Shown: piece after piece, positions 38,914-45,910 of the stretch
Position numbering within the stretch: the first letter of the stretch is position 1
Layout of the letters: each line of letters opens with the position of its first letter
Assembly: GCA_002399735.1 (NCBI GenBank)
Contig: DHEF01000031.1
Location: 63,071-112,881, forward strand
DNA: 49,811 nucleotides
Reading direction: 5' to 3'
Origin: Chitinophagaceae bacterium UBA4857
GTDB taxonomy: Bacteria > Bacteroidota > Bacteroidia > Chitinophagales > Chitinophagaceae
Made by a program: the position numbers and the translations under genes
Notes under the pieces: model-generated
Database searches by the model: none
The model's input: only the letters and a program-made list of their open reading frames with translations
Told to the model about the DNA's origin: nothing

Positions 38914-40725
38914 GTGCCAGATAAAATTCAGCTTTTACCCGATAATATTGCTAACCAGATTGCTGCCGGTGAGGTTATTCAACGCCCTGCCAGTGCAGTT
39001 AAAGAGCTGTTGGAGAACGCTGTAGATGCAGGAGCCACCGAAATAAAGTTAATTGTACAGGACGCAGGCAAGGCTTTGATACAAGTGGTGGATAATGGCG
39101 GTGGCATGAGTGAAACGGATGCACGTATGTGTTTTGAACGCCACGCTACTTCAAAAATTAAAAGTATTGACGATCTTTTTCATATACGCACCATGGGTTT
39201 TCGTGGCGAAGCGCTGGCTTCAATAGCGGCTGTAGCCCAGGTAGAACTGAAAACCAAACGCCCCGAGGACGAGGCCGGTACCTATATTGAAGTAGAAAAT
39301 AGCAGTGTACAAAAACAGGAGCCTGTAGCCGTAGCCAATGGTACCAGCATAGCCATGAAAAACCTGTTTTTTAATGTACCCGCCCGGCGTAATTTTTTAA
39401 AAAGCAATACTGCCGAAATGAGGCATATTGTTGATGAGTTTATAAGGGTGGCCATGGCTTTCCCCGATGTTTTATTTACCCTTACACATAACGACCAACA
39501 GGTTTTTTACCTGGAGGCCGGCAGCTTAAAGCAACGCATTATACAAATACTGGGTAACCAGTATAATGCTAAAATGGTATCAGTAAAGGATAATACGGCT
39601 TACTTAAATATTCATGGTTTTATTGGCAAACCGGAAACGGCTAAAAAAACCCGTGGTGACCAGTACTTTTTTGTAAACAACCGTTTTATAAAAAGTGCTT
39701 ACCTGAACCATGCGGTTATGAATGCTTACCAGGAAATGATTCCTTCCGATAGCTTTCCTATGTATGTATTGTTTATTGAGCTGGACCCCACACAGGTAGA
39801 TGTAAACGTACACCCTACCAAACAGGAAATAAAATTTGAGGACGAAAAAATAATATACGCTTTTGTACAAGCCGCCATTAAACATGCTTTGGCACAGTTT
39901 AGTGTAACACCCACACTGGATTTTGACCTTGACCCTGGGATACAACAGCTTTCCTCCATACAACAACCTTTTACCGAGGCCAGACAACAATCGGCTTCCT
40001 CCACTTCGTTATATAAAGGTTTTACGCAAGGCAATAAGGCACATTTTATTGAAAAAGAAAACAAGGAAGGGTTAAAACACTGGCGTGATTTTTACGAAAC
40101 ACCTACCGAGCCAACATCGACTAACCCCGAAGCTTTACATACCGAAACTAATGCATTTGATAACGATGAAGTTTTTCAGTTATTAAACACTTACATTGTT
40201 TTACCGCAACAGGATGGTTTTTTACTGGTACACCAACAACTGGCACATGAACGTATTTTGTACGACCAGTTAACGGCTGCCGCAAAAGGTATTCCGGTGG
40301 CTACACAAAAAAGCTTGTTTCCGGCTACCATGGAGTTTACACCCGGCGATACCATTTTGTTACAGGAGTTGTTGCCCGATTTAAACGAATTGGGCTATCA
40401 TATTGAACCATTTGGTAAAAACAGTTTTGTATTACAAGGCACTCCGGCCGATTTATTGCCCACCGACCACACCCATGCTATTGATTTGTTATTAGAGCAG
40501 TATAAGTTTTTTAACAGCGAACTTAAATTGTCGCAGCGTGAAAGATTGGTACGTTCTGTTGCCAAACAAAGGGCTATAAAAAGCGGCACCCGACTTACCG
40601 GCCGTGAAATAAAGCAACTGTTGCAGGATTTATTTGCCAGTAATCAACCTAATGCGGCACCGGACGGCTCACCCACTTATTTTCATTTTTCGCAGGACCA
40701 ACTGGATAAAATGTTCGGCCGATAA
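38914..40725 (+). CDS. mutL: DNA mismatch repair protein MutL
   Basis: A 603-residue MutL with a GTG start (MPDKIQLLPDNIANQIAAGEV). The GHKL ATPase domain is complete: RPASAVKELLENAVDAGA, VVDNGGGMSE, ATSKIKSIDDL, TMGFRGEALASIAAVA. DPTQVDVNVHPTKQEIKF closes the N-terminal half. The C-terminal dimerisation domain is present, but its nuclease motifs are not canonical: LVHQQLAHER at 438-447 replaces x-x-D-Q-H-A-x-x-E-R, AKQRAIKSG at 550-558 replaces ACR, and APDGSPT at 582-588 replaces CPHGRPT. MutL licenses strand removal in mismatch repair; endonuclease activity here is doubtful. No mutH or mutS is visible in the window. Confidence 0.95.
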   Translation: MPDKIQLLPDNIANQIAAGEVIQRPASAVKELLENAVDAGATEIKLIVQDAGKALIQVVDNGGGMSETDARMCFERHATSKIKSIDDLFHIRTMGFRGEALASIAAVAQVELKTKRPEDEAGTYIEVENSSVQKQEPVAVANGTSIAMKNLFFNVPARRNFLKSNTAEMRHIVDEFIRVAMAFPDVLFTLTHNDQQVFYLEAGSLKQRIIQILGNQYNAKMVSVKDNTAYLNIHGFIGKPETAKKTRGDQYFFVNNRFIKSAYLNHAVMNAYQEMIPSDSFPMYVLFIELDPTQVDVNVHPTKQEIKFEDEKIIYAFVQAAIKHALAQFSVTPTLDFDLDPGIQQLSSIQQPFTEARQQSASSTSLYKGFTQGNKAHFIEKENKEGLKHWRDFYETPTEPTSTNPEALHTETNAFDNDEVFQLLNTYIVLPQQDGFLLVHQQLAHERILYDQLTAAAKGIPVATQKSLFPATMEFTPGDTILLQELLPDLNELGYHIEPFGKNSFVLQGTPADLLPTDHTHAIDLLLEQYKFFNSELKLSQRERLVRSVAKQRAIKSGTRLTGREIKQLLQDLFASNQPNAAPDGSPTYFHFSQDQLDKMFGR

Positions 40726-40727
40726 GT

Positions 40728-41738
40728 TTACAGTTCTATCGTGGCCTTTATTACGCCGTTGGCCGGATTCAACAAGTCTTTAAACCCGTCTTTTACATTA
40801 TCAAAGTCTAATCGGTGGGTAATATAAGTAGCCGGATTAACCAATCCGTTTTTCATGGATTGTACCACATGTACAAAATCTTCTCTGGTGGCGTTACGGC
40901 TACTCATTAAGGTTGACTCACGCTTATGAAACTCCGGGTGATTAAAAGCAAAATCTTCTTTTTGTAAACCCACCAACACGGCTCGTCCACCATGTGCCAG
41001 ATAATTAATCATACCGTTAATGGCTCGCAGGTTACCGGTACAATCAATTACCACCTCAGCCATATCACCATTCGTAATGGTTTTTATTTGTTCAGCTACA
41101 TCAGCGTCCAAGGCGTTTACGGTATGGGCTACATCTAGTTTCTCTTTGCAAAACGCCAGTCGTTGCGGGTTTATATCCATAGCAATAACTTTTGCACCGG
41201 CAATGCGGGCAAACTCCATGGTACCTAAACCAATAGGGCCTGCGCCTAATACCAATACAAAGTCATCTTTTTCTACTGCAGCTCTTCTTATGGCATGGGC
41301 ACCAATTGCCAATGGTTCTACTAAAGCAAGTTCGTCCCAACTCAAGCCTTCGCTTTTTACCAAACTATAATCAGGTACCACTAAATATTCACGCATACCA
41401 CCATCCACATGTACGCCACAAACATTAATTTTTGCACAACAATTAGGTTTGCCTTTACGGCAGGCAACACAAGTGCCACAATTAAAATAGGGTATAATAG
41501 TTACTGCTTCTCCTGCAGTAAAACCTTCCGCTTCGGTTGTAATAATTTCAGCGGCCAGCTCATGGCCTAAAATACGTGGGTATTGAAAATAAGGTTGTGT
41601 GCCTTCAAAAGCATGTAAGTCGGTACCACAAATACCAATACGTTTAATGCGTAACAAGGTTTCGTTTTTTCCGGCAACAGGCGTAACATCGGTTGTATAA
41701 GCAAAGGTTCCGGGAGTAATACAAACTAACGATTTCAC
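40728..41738 (-). CDS. Zinc-dependent alcohol dehydrogenase (MDR family)
   Basis: A 336-residue medium-chain dehydrogenase. The catalytic zinc site is GICGTD (Cys37) with GHE (His59, Glu60). The structural zinc loop CGTCVACRKGKPNCC gives Cys87, 90, 93 and 100 or 101. The NAD(P) Rossmann motif VLGAGPIGLGTMEFA is near 160-174. The subgroup resembles sorbitol, threonine or L-galactonate dehydrogenases; the substrate is unknown. It converges with mutL (2 bp between stops) and follows the ketosynthase gene by 22 bp, so it may belong to that operon. Confidence 0.88.
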   Translation of the reverse strand: MKSLVCITPGTFAYTTDVTPVAGKNETLLRIKRIGICGTDLHAFEGTQPYFQYPRILGHELAAEIITTEAEGFTAGEAVTIIPYFNCGTCVACRKGKPNCCAKINVCGVHVDGGMREYLVVPDYSLVKSEGLSWDELALVEPLAIGAHAIRRAAVEKDDFVLVLGAGPIGLGTMEFARIAGAKVIAMDINPQRLAFCKEKLDVAHTVNALDADVAEQIKTITNGDMAEVVIDCTGNLRAINGMINYLAHGGRAVLVGLQKEDFAFNHPEFHKRESTLMSSRNATREDFVHVVQSMKNGLVNPATYITHRLDFDNVKDGFKDLLNPANGVIKATIEL

Positions 41739-41760
41739 AAATACTTATTTTAAATTTTAC

Positions 41761-42951
41761 TTAGATTTTTGAAAAGACAAGCGAACTGCAATTGCCTCCA
41801 AACCCAAATGAGTTGGACATAATATGCTGCAATGCCATACTATCGTATTGCAATTGCGGCACCAATCCTGTGGCAGTAATGGGCTTGTTAAATTGTAAAG
41901 ATTTATACACTTCGCCATAATATAACTTCAACAAACTATAAATAGCTTCAATAGCGCCGGCAGCACCTAATGTATGGCCGGTGTACGATTTAGTTGACAT
42001 AAAAACAGGCACTTTATCAAACAGTCTTTGCATGGCTACGCTTTCCGTTGCATCATTATTTTCGGTAGCGGTTCCGTGTGCATTGATCACATCAATCATT
42101 GCCGGTTTTAAATCTGCCATAGCAATTGCCTGCCGCATACTTAAAAACGGGCCTTTTCCTTCAGGTGATATGGACGATGGATGAAAGGAATCGTTACTGT
42201 TACCATAACCGCTTACCATACCATACGCTTTTCTACCCTTCAGGTCTTCTTCTTTTTCCAATACCAGAAAAGCGCCGGCTTCGCCCAGGTTTAAACCTTT
42301 GCGTTCTGCATCAAAAGGCGCACAGGGTGCGTCTGATAAAATATGCAAGGCTTTAAAACCGTTAATGGTAAATTTGGCCAGACTGTCTGCACCGCCAACA
42401 ATGGCTCTTTTGGCCAATCCGTTTTTAATTAAACCTGCGCCAAATGCAATAGCATTTGCCGATGATGAACAGGCTGTGTTGATGGTATTTACAATACCCC
42501 CAATGCCATAGTATTTTTGTAAAAACAACGTAACCGAGGCATTGTCGTAACTGGCTACGTACTCCGATCCGACACCCGTTTTACTGTTGGCATCGGCATA
42601 CAATTCATCCGTTAAACACATGCCGCCCACGGTGCTGGCTCCAATTAACGCAGTATGGTTTTCGGTCAATTCACTTGCTGTCAATTTAGCATCTGCAATG
42701 GCCTCCTGCACGGCATGTAATGCCAGCAAGGATGTACGTGTAACACCTGCTTGTGTAATGTTTAACCTTTGTTGTAATGCGGCAGTTGTAGTTTTTACTT
42801 CGGCAAACGGTAGTTGGCCTGCATAACGCGACAAAAACGATGACGTTTTGCTAATGCCTGTTACACCTTGTTGTAAAGCCTCCCGGTTAGTGGACACACT
42901 ATTACCAATAGCGCTAATAACGCCCATGCCTGTAATGCAAATACGACTCAA
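41761..42951 (-). CDS. Beta-ketoacyl-ACP synthase (FabF-like)
   Basis: A 396-residue thiolase-fold condensing enzyme. The triad is complete: Cys161 in NTACSSSANAIA, His292 in INAHGTATENND and His326 in KSYTGHTLGAAG. It extends an acyl chain on ACP. It differs from housekeeping FabF by its setting: an ACP gene 9 bp upstream, then an ABC exporter, and no fabD/fabG. Such KS/ACP pairs occur in aryl-polyene and flexirubin-type pigment clusters of Bacteroidota, but no other gene of those clusters is seen here. A role in a specialised lipid or polyene is inferred. Confidence 0.88.
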   Translation of the reverse strand: MSRICITGMGVISAIGNSVSTNREALQQGVTGISKTSSFLSRYAGQLPFAEVKTTTAALQQRLNITQAGVTRTSLLALHAVQEAIADAKLTASELTENHTALIGASTVGGMCLTDELYADANSKTGVGSEYVASYDNASVTLFLQKYYGIGGIVNTINTACSSSANAIAFGAGLIKNGLAKRAIVGGADSLAKFTINGFKALHILSDAPCAPFDAERKGLNLGEAGAFLVLEKEEDLKGRKAYGMVSGYGNSNDSFHPSSISPEGKGPFLSMRQAIAMADLKPAMIDVINAHGTATENNDATESVAMQRLFDKVPVFMSTKSYTGHTLGAAGAIEAIYSLLKLYYGEVYKSLQFNKPITATGLVPQLQYDSMALQHIMSNSFGFGGNCSSLVFSKI

Positions 42952-42960
42952 TACCTGTAA

Positions 42961-43224
42961 TTATTTTGTACGGTGTTTCTCAATGTAATCCACCATAGTA
43001 TTAATATCCACTAAAATTTTACGGCCTTCTTTGGGGTCTTGTATGTTAATGCCGTATTCACGGCTAAGTAAAACTATTAATTCAATCGAATCAATCGAAT
43101 CTAAACCCAATCCCTCACCAAACAGCGGCTCATCATCTTTAATATCTTCCGGCTTAACGGTGGTTAAGTTTAAAAACTTAACAATCTGCTCTTTCAACTG
43201 CTGTTTTAACTGTACTGTTTCCAT
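42961..43224 (-). CDS. Acyl carrier protein
   Basis: An 87-residue ACP. The phosphopantetheine-attachment serine is Ser43 in LGLDSIDSIEL. Helices I-IV fit the family, and the acidic DIKDDEPLF precedes the site. It lies 9 bp upstream of the ketosynthase and is presumably its dedicated carrier. A 315-bp spacer with repeats separates it from the ABC permease, so the transporter may be a separate transcript. Confidence 0.93.
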   Translation of the reverse strand: METVQLKQQLKEQIVKFLNLTTVKPEDIKDDEPLFGEGLGLDSIDSIELIVLLSREYGINIQDPKEGRKILVDINTMVDYIEKHRTK

Positions 43225-43274
43225 ATTATATTCCTCTTTTTAACAAGAGCGTTTTTTGCTTTTAGCTTTTTTGT

Positions 43275-43345
43275 TTTGTTTGTCAACTGCATTGCTACTA
43301 TCATCGACTGTTGTGTCACTCACTTGTGCTGCAACAATTCTATTG
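43275..43345 (+). repeat. Dispersed repeat with TGTCAACTGCATTGCTACTA core
   Basis: It matches 23613-23660 on the same strand and, inverted, 6640-6683. Both plus-strand copies continue with TGTTGTGTCACTCAC. It occupies the ACP-permease spacer along with the element end at 43458-43477. Confidence 0.7.
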
Positions 43346-43457
43346 GGCACTTTGTAGTACCCCGTATTTTAATCGGGGCCGTTCGGTAATTCTATAGGCA
43401 TTGTGCAGATTGCATTTCTTTTACGCCGACTCCCCTACAGCAGACTCCGCTGGGAAG

Positions 43458-43477
43458 CTCCTTAACTTAATAACATT
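43458..43477 (-). repeat. Copy of the AATGTTATTAAGTTAAGGAG element end
   Basis: CTCCTTAACTTAATAACATT is the exact reverse complement of 2123-2142. The flanking bases (CCTTAA...TTAAGG) make it a small imperfect palindrome. No full-length element is visible here. Confidence 0.75.
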
Positions 43478-43539
43478 AAGGAAACTCGGCTGAGAAAGAA
43501 TCCCTCATTTTCAAATTAACTAATTGCCTAATTATCTAA

Positions 43540-44829
43540 TTATTGAATCAGTCCCTTACGCTTCAACCCCCACCATGCAAGCATTTGAAAAATCAACGTA
43601 ATAACAAGCAAAGGTATAATATTCATCATTATATCGCCTAGTCGGCCGCCTTCTAAAAATAATCCGTAATAAGCCTCTAAACACCAGTGCAATGGCGATA
43701 ATTTCATGATATACACAAACGATGATGGCATGGCAAATGCCGGCACCAGCACACCGCCAATGGCCGCCATTAATACAATAGAAACCGCACCAATACCATT
43801 AGCCTGCTCCTGCGTGCCGGCCCATGTTCCTACACATAAAGCAAAACTGGTGGCACACCAACCACTAATGAAGGTTACTAACAACAAACCGCCAATATCT
43901 TGGGGTAAATTCAATTGCGGCAAGCCAATTAACGGAAACAACAATACACCTAATGTAAAAATTACAACAGCCTGTAAAAAAGTAATACAGATATAAGTGA
44001 TTTGTTTACTTATCATGGCCACACCAAAATGTGTGGGCAGTGTACGCAAACGTATAAAACTACCGCTGCGTTTTTCACGCACAATGCTACTGCCTAGTGA
44101 TATAACAATAAAGAACATGGCAAAAACCGTCCATGCAGGAATATTGTGTTGGCTGGCATTGGGTACATTTCTGTTCCCATCACGTGATACCGGTATTTGT
44201 GTAATGGCCGTTTGCTGGCCAACAATCTGGTTTTCTACCGAATCGGGAATGGGTTGGTTGTTAATGTTAAAGTACAACTCCTGCACAATGTATTTACTTT
44301 GTACTACCTGCAGCACACTGCTCATGGCACCATCTACACTTTTACGAAACGATTGTTGCAATACCGGATGATAGTACAAAGTAAGTGGCGTTAAACTATC
44401 GGCGGCAGGTGCTTTGGTATGTGTACTATCTTCCTCTACCAAAGTTACCAATGCTTTTTCCGATACATTTTTAGCACGGGATTGTACATCGGCGGAATAT
44501 TTTTCTGGAATAACAATGGCGAGCATCGCATCGTTGTCGTGCATTAATTTTTTTATGCCTGCTTCATCAGTCGGACTTGTTTGTGGTGCTATCTCAAACA
44601 TGCCCGTTTTTTCCATAGCTGCCACTAATTCTTTAGAAGCCTCGCCGCCGTCTTTATTAAACAATACAATGGGCACTTTATTATCGTTCACCATTTCGAA
44701 TGTACCATTTTGTACCGATGTAATAACAATGGCCAGTACCACGGGCATTAAAAACATTAAAGCCAGTCCTACTTTGTCGCGGGTAAGTATGCGAACATCT
44801 TTTTTTATGGTACTCCAGAGACGAAACAT
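43540..44829 (-). CDS. ABC-2-type transporter permease
   Basis: A 429-residue ABC exporter permease of the drug/antibiotic or LPS-precursor type (YhgE/NodJ-like architecture). One N-terminal membrane segment (residues ~21-42) is followed by a large extracytoplasmic loop (~45-225), then five or six membrane segments between ~235 and 425 with HNIPAWTVFAMFFIVISLGSSIVREKRSGSFIRLRTLP, the conserved ABC-2 stretch. Start codon ATG at 44829. It partners the ATPase at 44920-45657 (90 bp spacer). The cargo is unknown; the neighbouring ACP and ketosynthase suggest a lipid-like product. Confidence 0.9.
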   Translation of the reverse strand: MFRLWSTIKKDVRILTRDKVGLALMFLMPVVLAIVITSVQNGTFEMVNDNKVPIVLFNKDGGEASKELVAAMEKTGMFEIAPQTSPTDEAGIKKLMHDNDAMLAIVIPEKYSADVQSRAKNVSEKALVTLVEEDSTHTKAPAADSLTPLTLYYHPVLQQSFRKSVDGAMSSVLQVVQSKYIVQELYFNINNQPIPDSVENQIVGQQTAITQIPVSRDGNRNVPNASQHNIPAWTVFAMFFIVISLGSSIVREKRSGSFIRLRTLPTHFGVAMISKQITYICITFLQAVVIFTLGVLLFPLIGLPQLNLPQDIGGLLLVTFISGWCATSFALCVGTWAGTQEQANGIGAVSIVLMAAIGGVLVPAFAMPSSFVYIMKLSPLHWCLEAYYGLFLEGGRLGDIMMNIIPLLVITLIFQMLAWWGLKRKGLIQ

Positions 44830-44832
44830 TGT

Positions 44833-44872
44833 TTAGTGTGTAGTATTGAGTAGTTAGTATATTGAGGGTTGC
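44833..44872. repeat. Low-complexity GTAGTATTGAGTAGTTAG tract
   Basis: Simple word repeats between the ATPase and permease genes, like the tract at 24564-24600. No coding or terminator signal was seen. Confidence 0.4.
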
Positions 44873-44919
44873 TCAAACATCTACTTTTATTACTTTTTTT
44901 GAATTTTTACTTTTTAATT

Positions 44920-45657
44920 TTAGTGCCTATACGCCCTGCCTGTTAACTGTAAAAACAAGCCTTCCAATCCGGCCTGGTGATGTTGCTGTAACAGGTTTTC
45001 CAGACTATCGTTTACCAATATGCGACCCTCGTCCATTAATGCAAAACGGTTACACAAGTCTTCTGCTTCGTGTAATTGGTGCGAAGTGTACAACAAGGTT
45101 GTACCGCCATTATTCAGTTGTTTTAAATAATCAATGATAGCATGTCGTGTTTGTACGTCTACACCAACAGTAGGTTCATCTAAAATTACAATACCCGGAT
45201 TAGCCATTACCGCAATAGCCAGGTTAACCCTGCGTTTCATGCCGCCGGAAAAATGCTGCACCGGTTTGTTTTTTACATGGTCCAATGCCATTACCTGTAA
45301 GAGTTCGGTTGTTTTTTCTTTTATTTTTTGTGCGTTTAGGCCCGCCCAGGCACCAAAAAAAGACAGGTTTTCTACAGGGCTTAACTCTTGGTAAAAAGAA
45401 AAATCCTGTGGTACAAAACCTATTATTTTTTTTACAGCGGTGCTGTTGTCTTTTACTTCCAGTCCTTGTATTTGCACCGTGCCGGTATGGTATTTTACCA
45501 GGCCGGTAATAATACTCATTAAGGTTGTTTTGCCGGCACCATTTGGGCCAAACAACCCAAAACGTTCGCCGGGTTGCACGGTTAAATCAAGCTGATTGAG
45601 TACGTTTTGTTCGCCGTAACTGAATGATAAATTTTGTATGTGTATAGCCGCTGCCAT
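44920..45657 (-). CDS. ABC transporter ATP-binding protein
   Basis: A 245-residue ATPase from ATG 45657; the frame opens at 45687, but the extra 10 residues are not conserved-looking. Walker A GLFGPNGAGKTTLMSI is near 34-49, the signature HFSGGMKRRVNLAIA near 133-147, Walker B GIVILDEPTVGVD near 153-165, and an H-loop TSHQLHEAEDL near 187-197. It energises the permease downstream. It is the first gene of a minus-strand group (ATPase, permease, ACP, ketosynthase, alcohol dehydrogenase). Confidence 0.94.
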   Translation of the reverse strand: MAAAIHIQNLSFSYGEQNVLNQLDLTVQPGERFGLFGPNGAGKTTLMSIITGLVKYHTGTVQIQGLEVKDNSTAVKKIIGFVPQDFSFYQELSPVENLSFFGAWAGLNAQKIKEKTTELLQVMALDHVKNKPVQHFSGGMKRRVNLAIAVMANPGIVILDEPTVGVDVQTRHAIIDYLKQLNNGGTTLLYTSHQLHEAEDLCNRFALMDEGRILVNDSLENLLQQHHQAGLEGLFLQLTGRAYRH

Positions 45658-45689
45658 TGGGGCTGCAAGATACTGATAGTTAGGCAAGA

Positions 45690-45735
45690 ATGGGGAGATG
45701 TGGAGATGTGATAATTTGGTGATTGGGGAATGTGT
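45690..45735. repeat. Low-complexity GGAGATGTG tract
   Basis: GGGGAGATGTGGAGATGTG and further TGGTGATTGGGG words just upstream of the ABC ATPase. It resembles the other gene-edge tracts; nothing else was seen in the 250-bp divergent spacer to the helicase gene. Confidence 0.4.
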
Positions 45736-45910
45736 GGAAGAAAGTTTTTATTATGTAAATCCCATAAAAGCGGACAAAACAAACAAACGCAATTAAATAT
45801 TGCTTTATGCGAAGGTGGTTAACGCAGTTTGGCTGACCCAAAATAAACCAATAGTCATAATTAATTGTTTTCTTTGTTACTTGGTGACAGCATAAAAACT
45901 TAAGAAAAAC

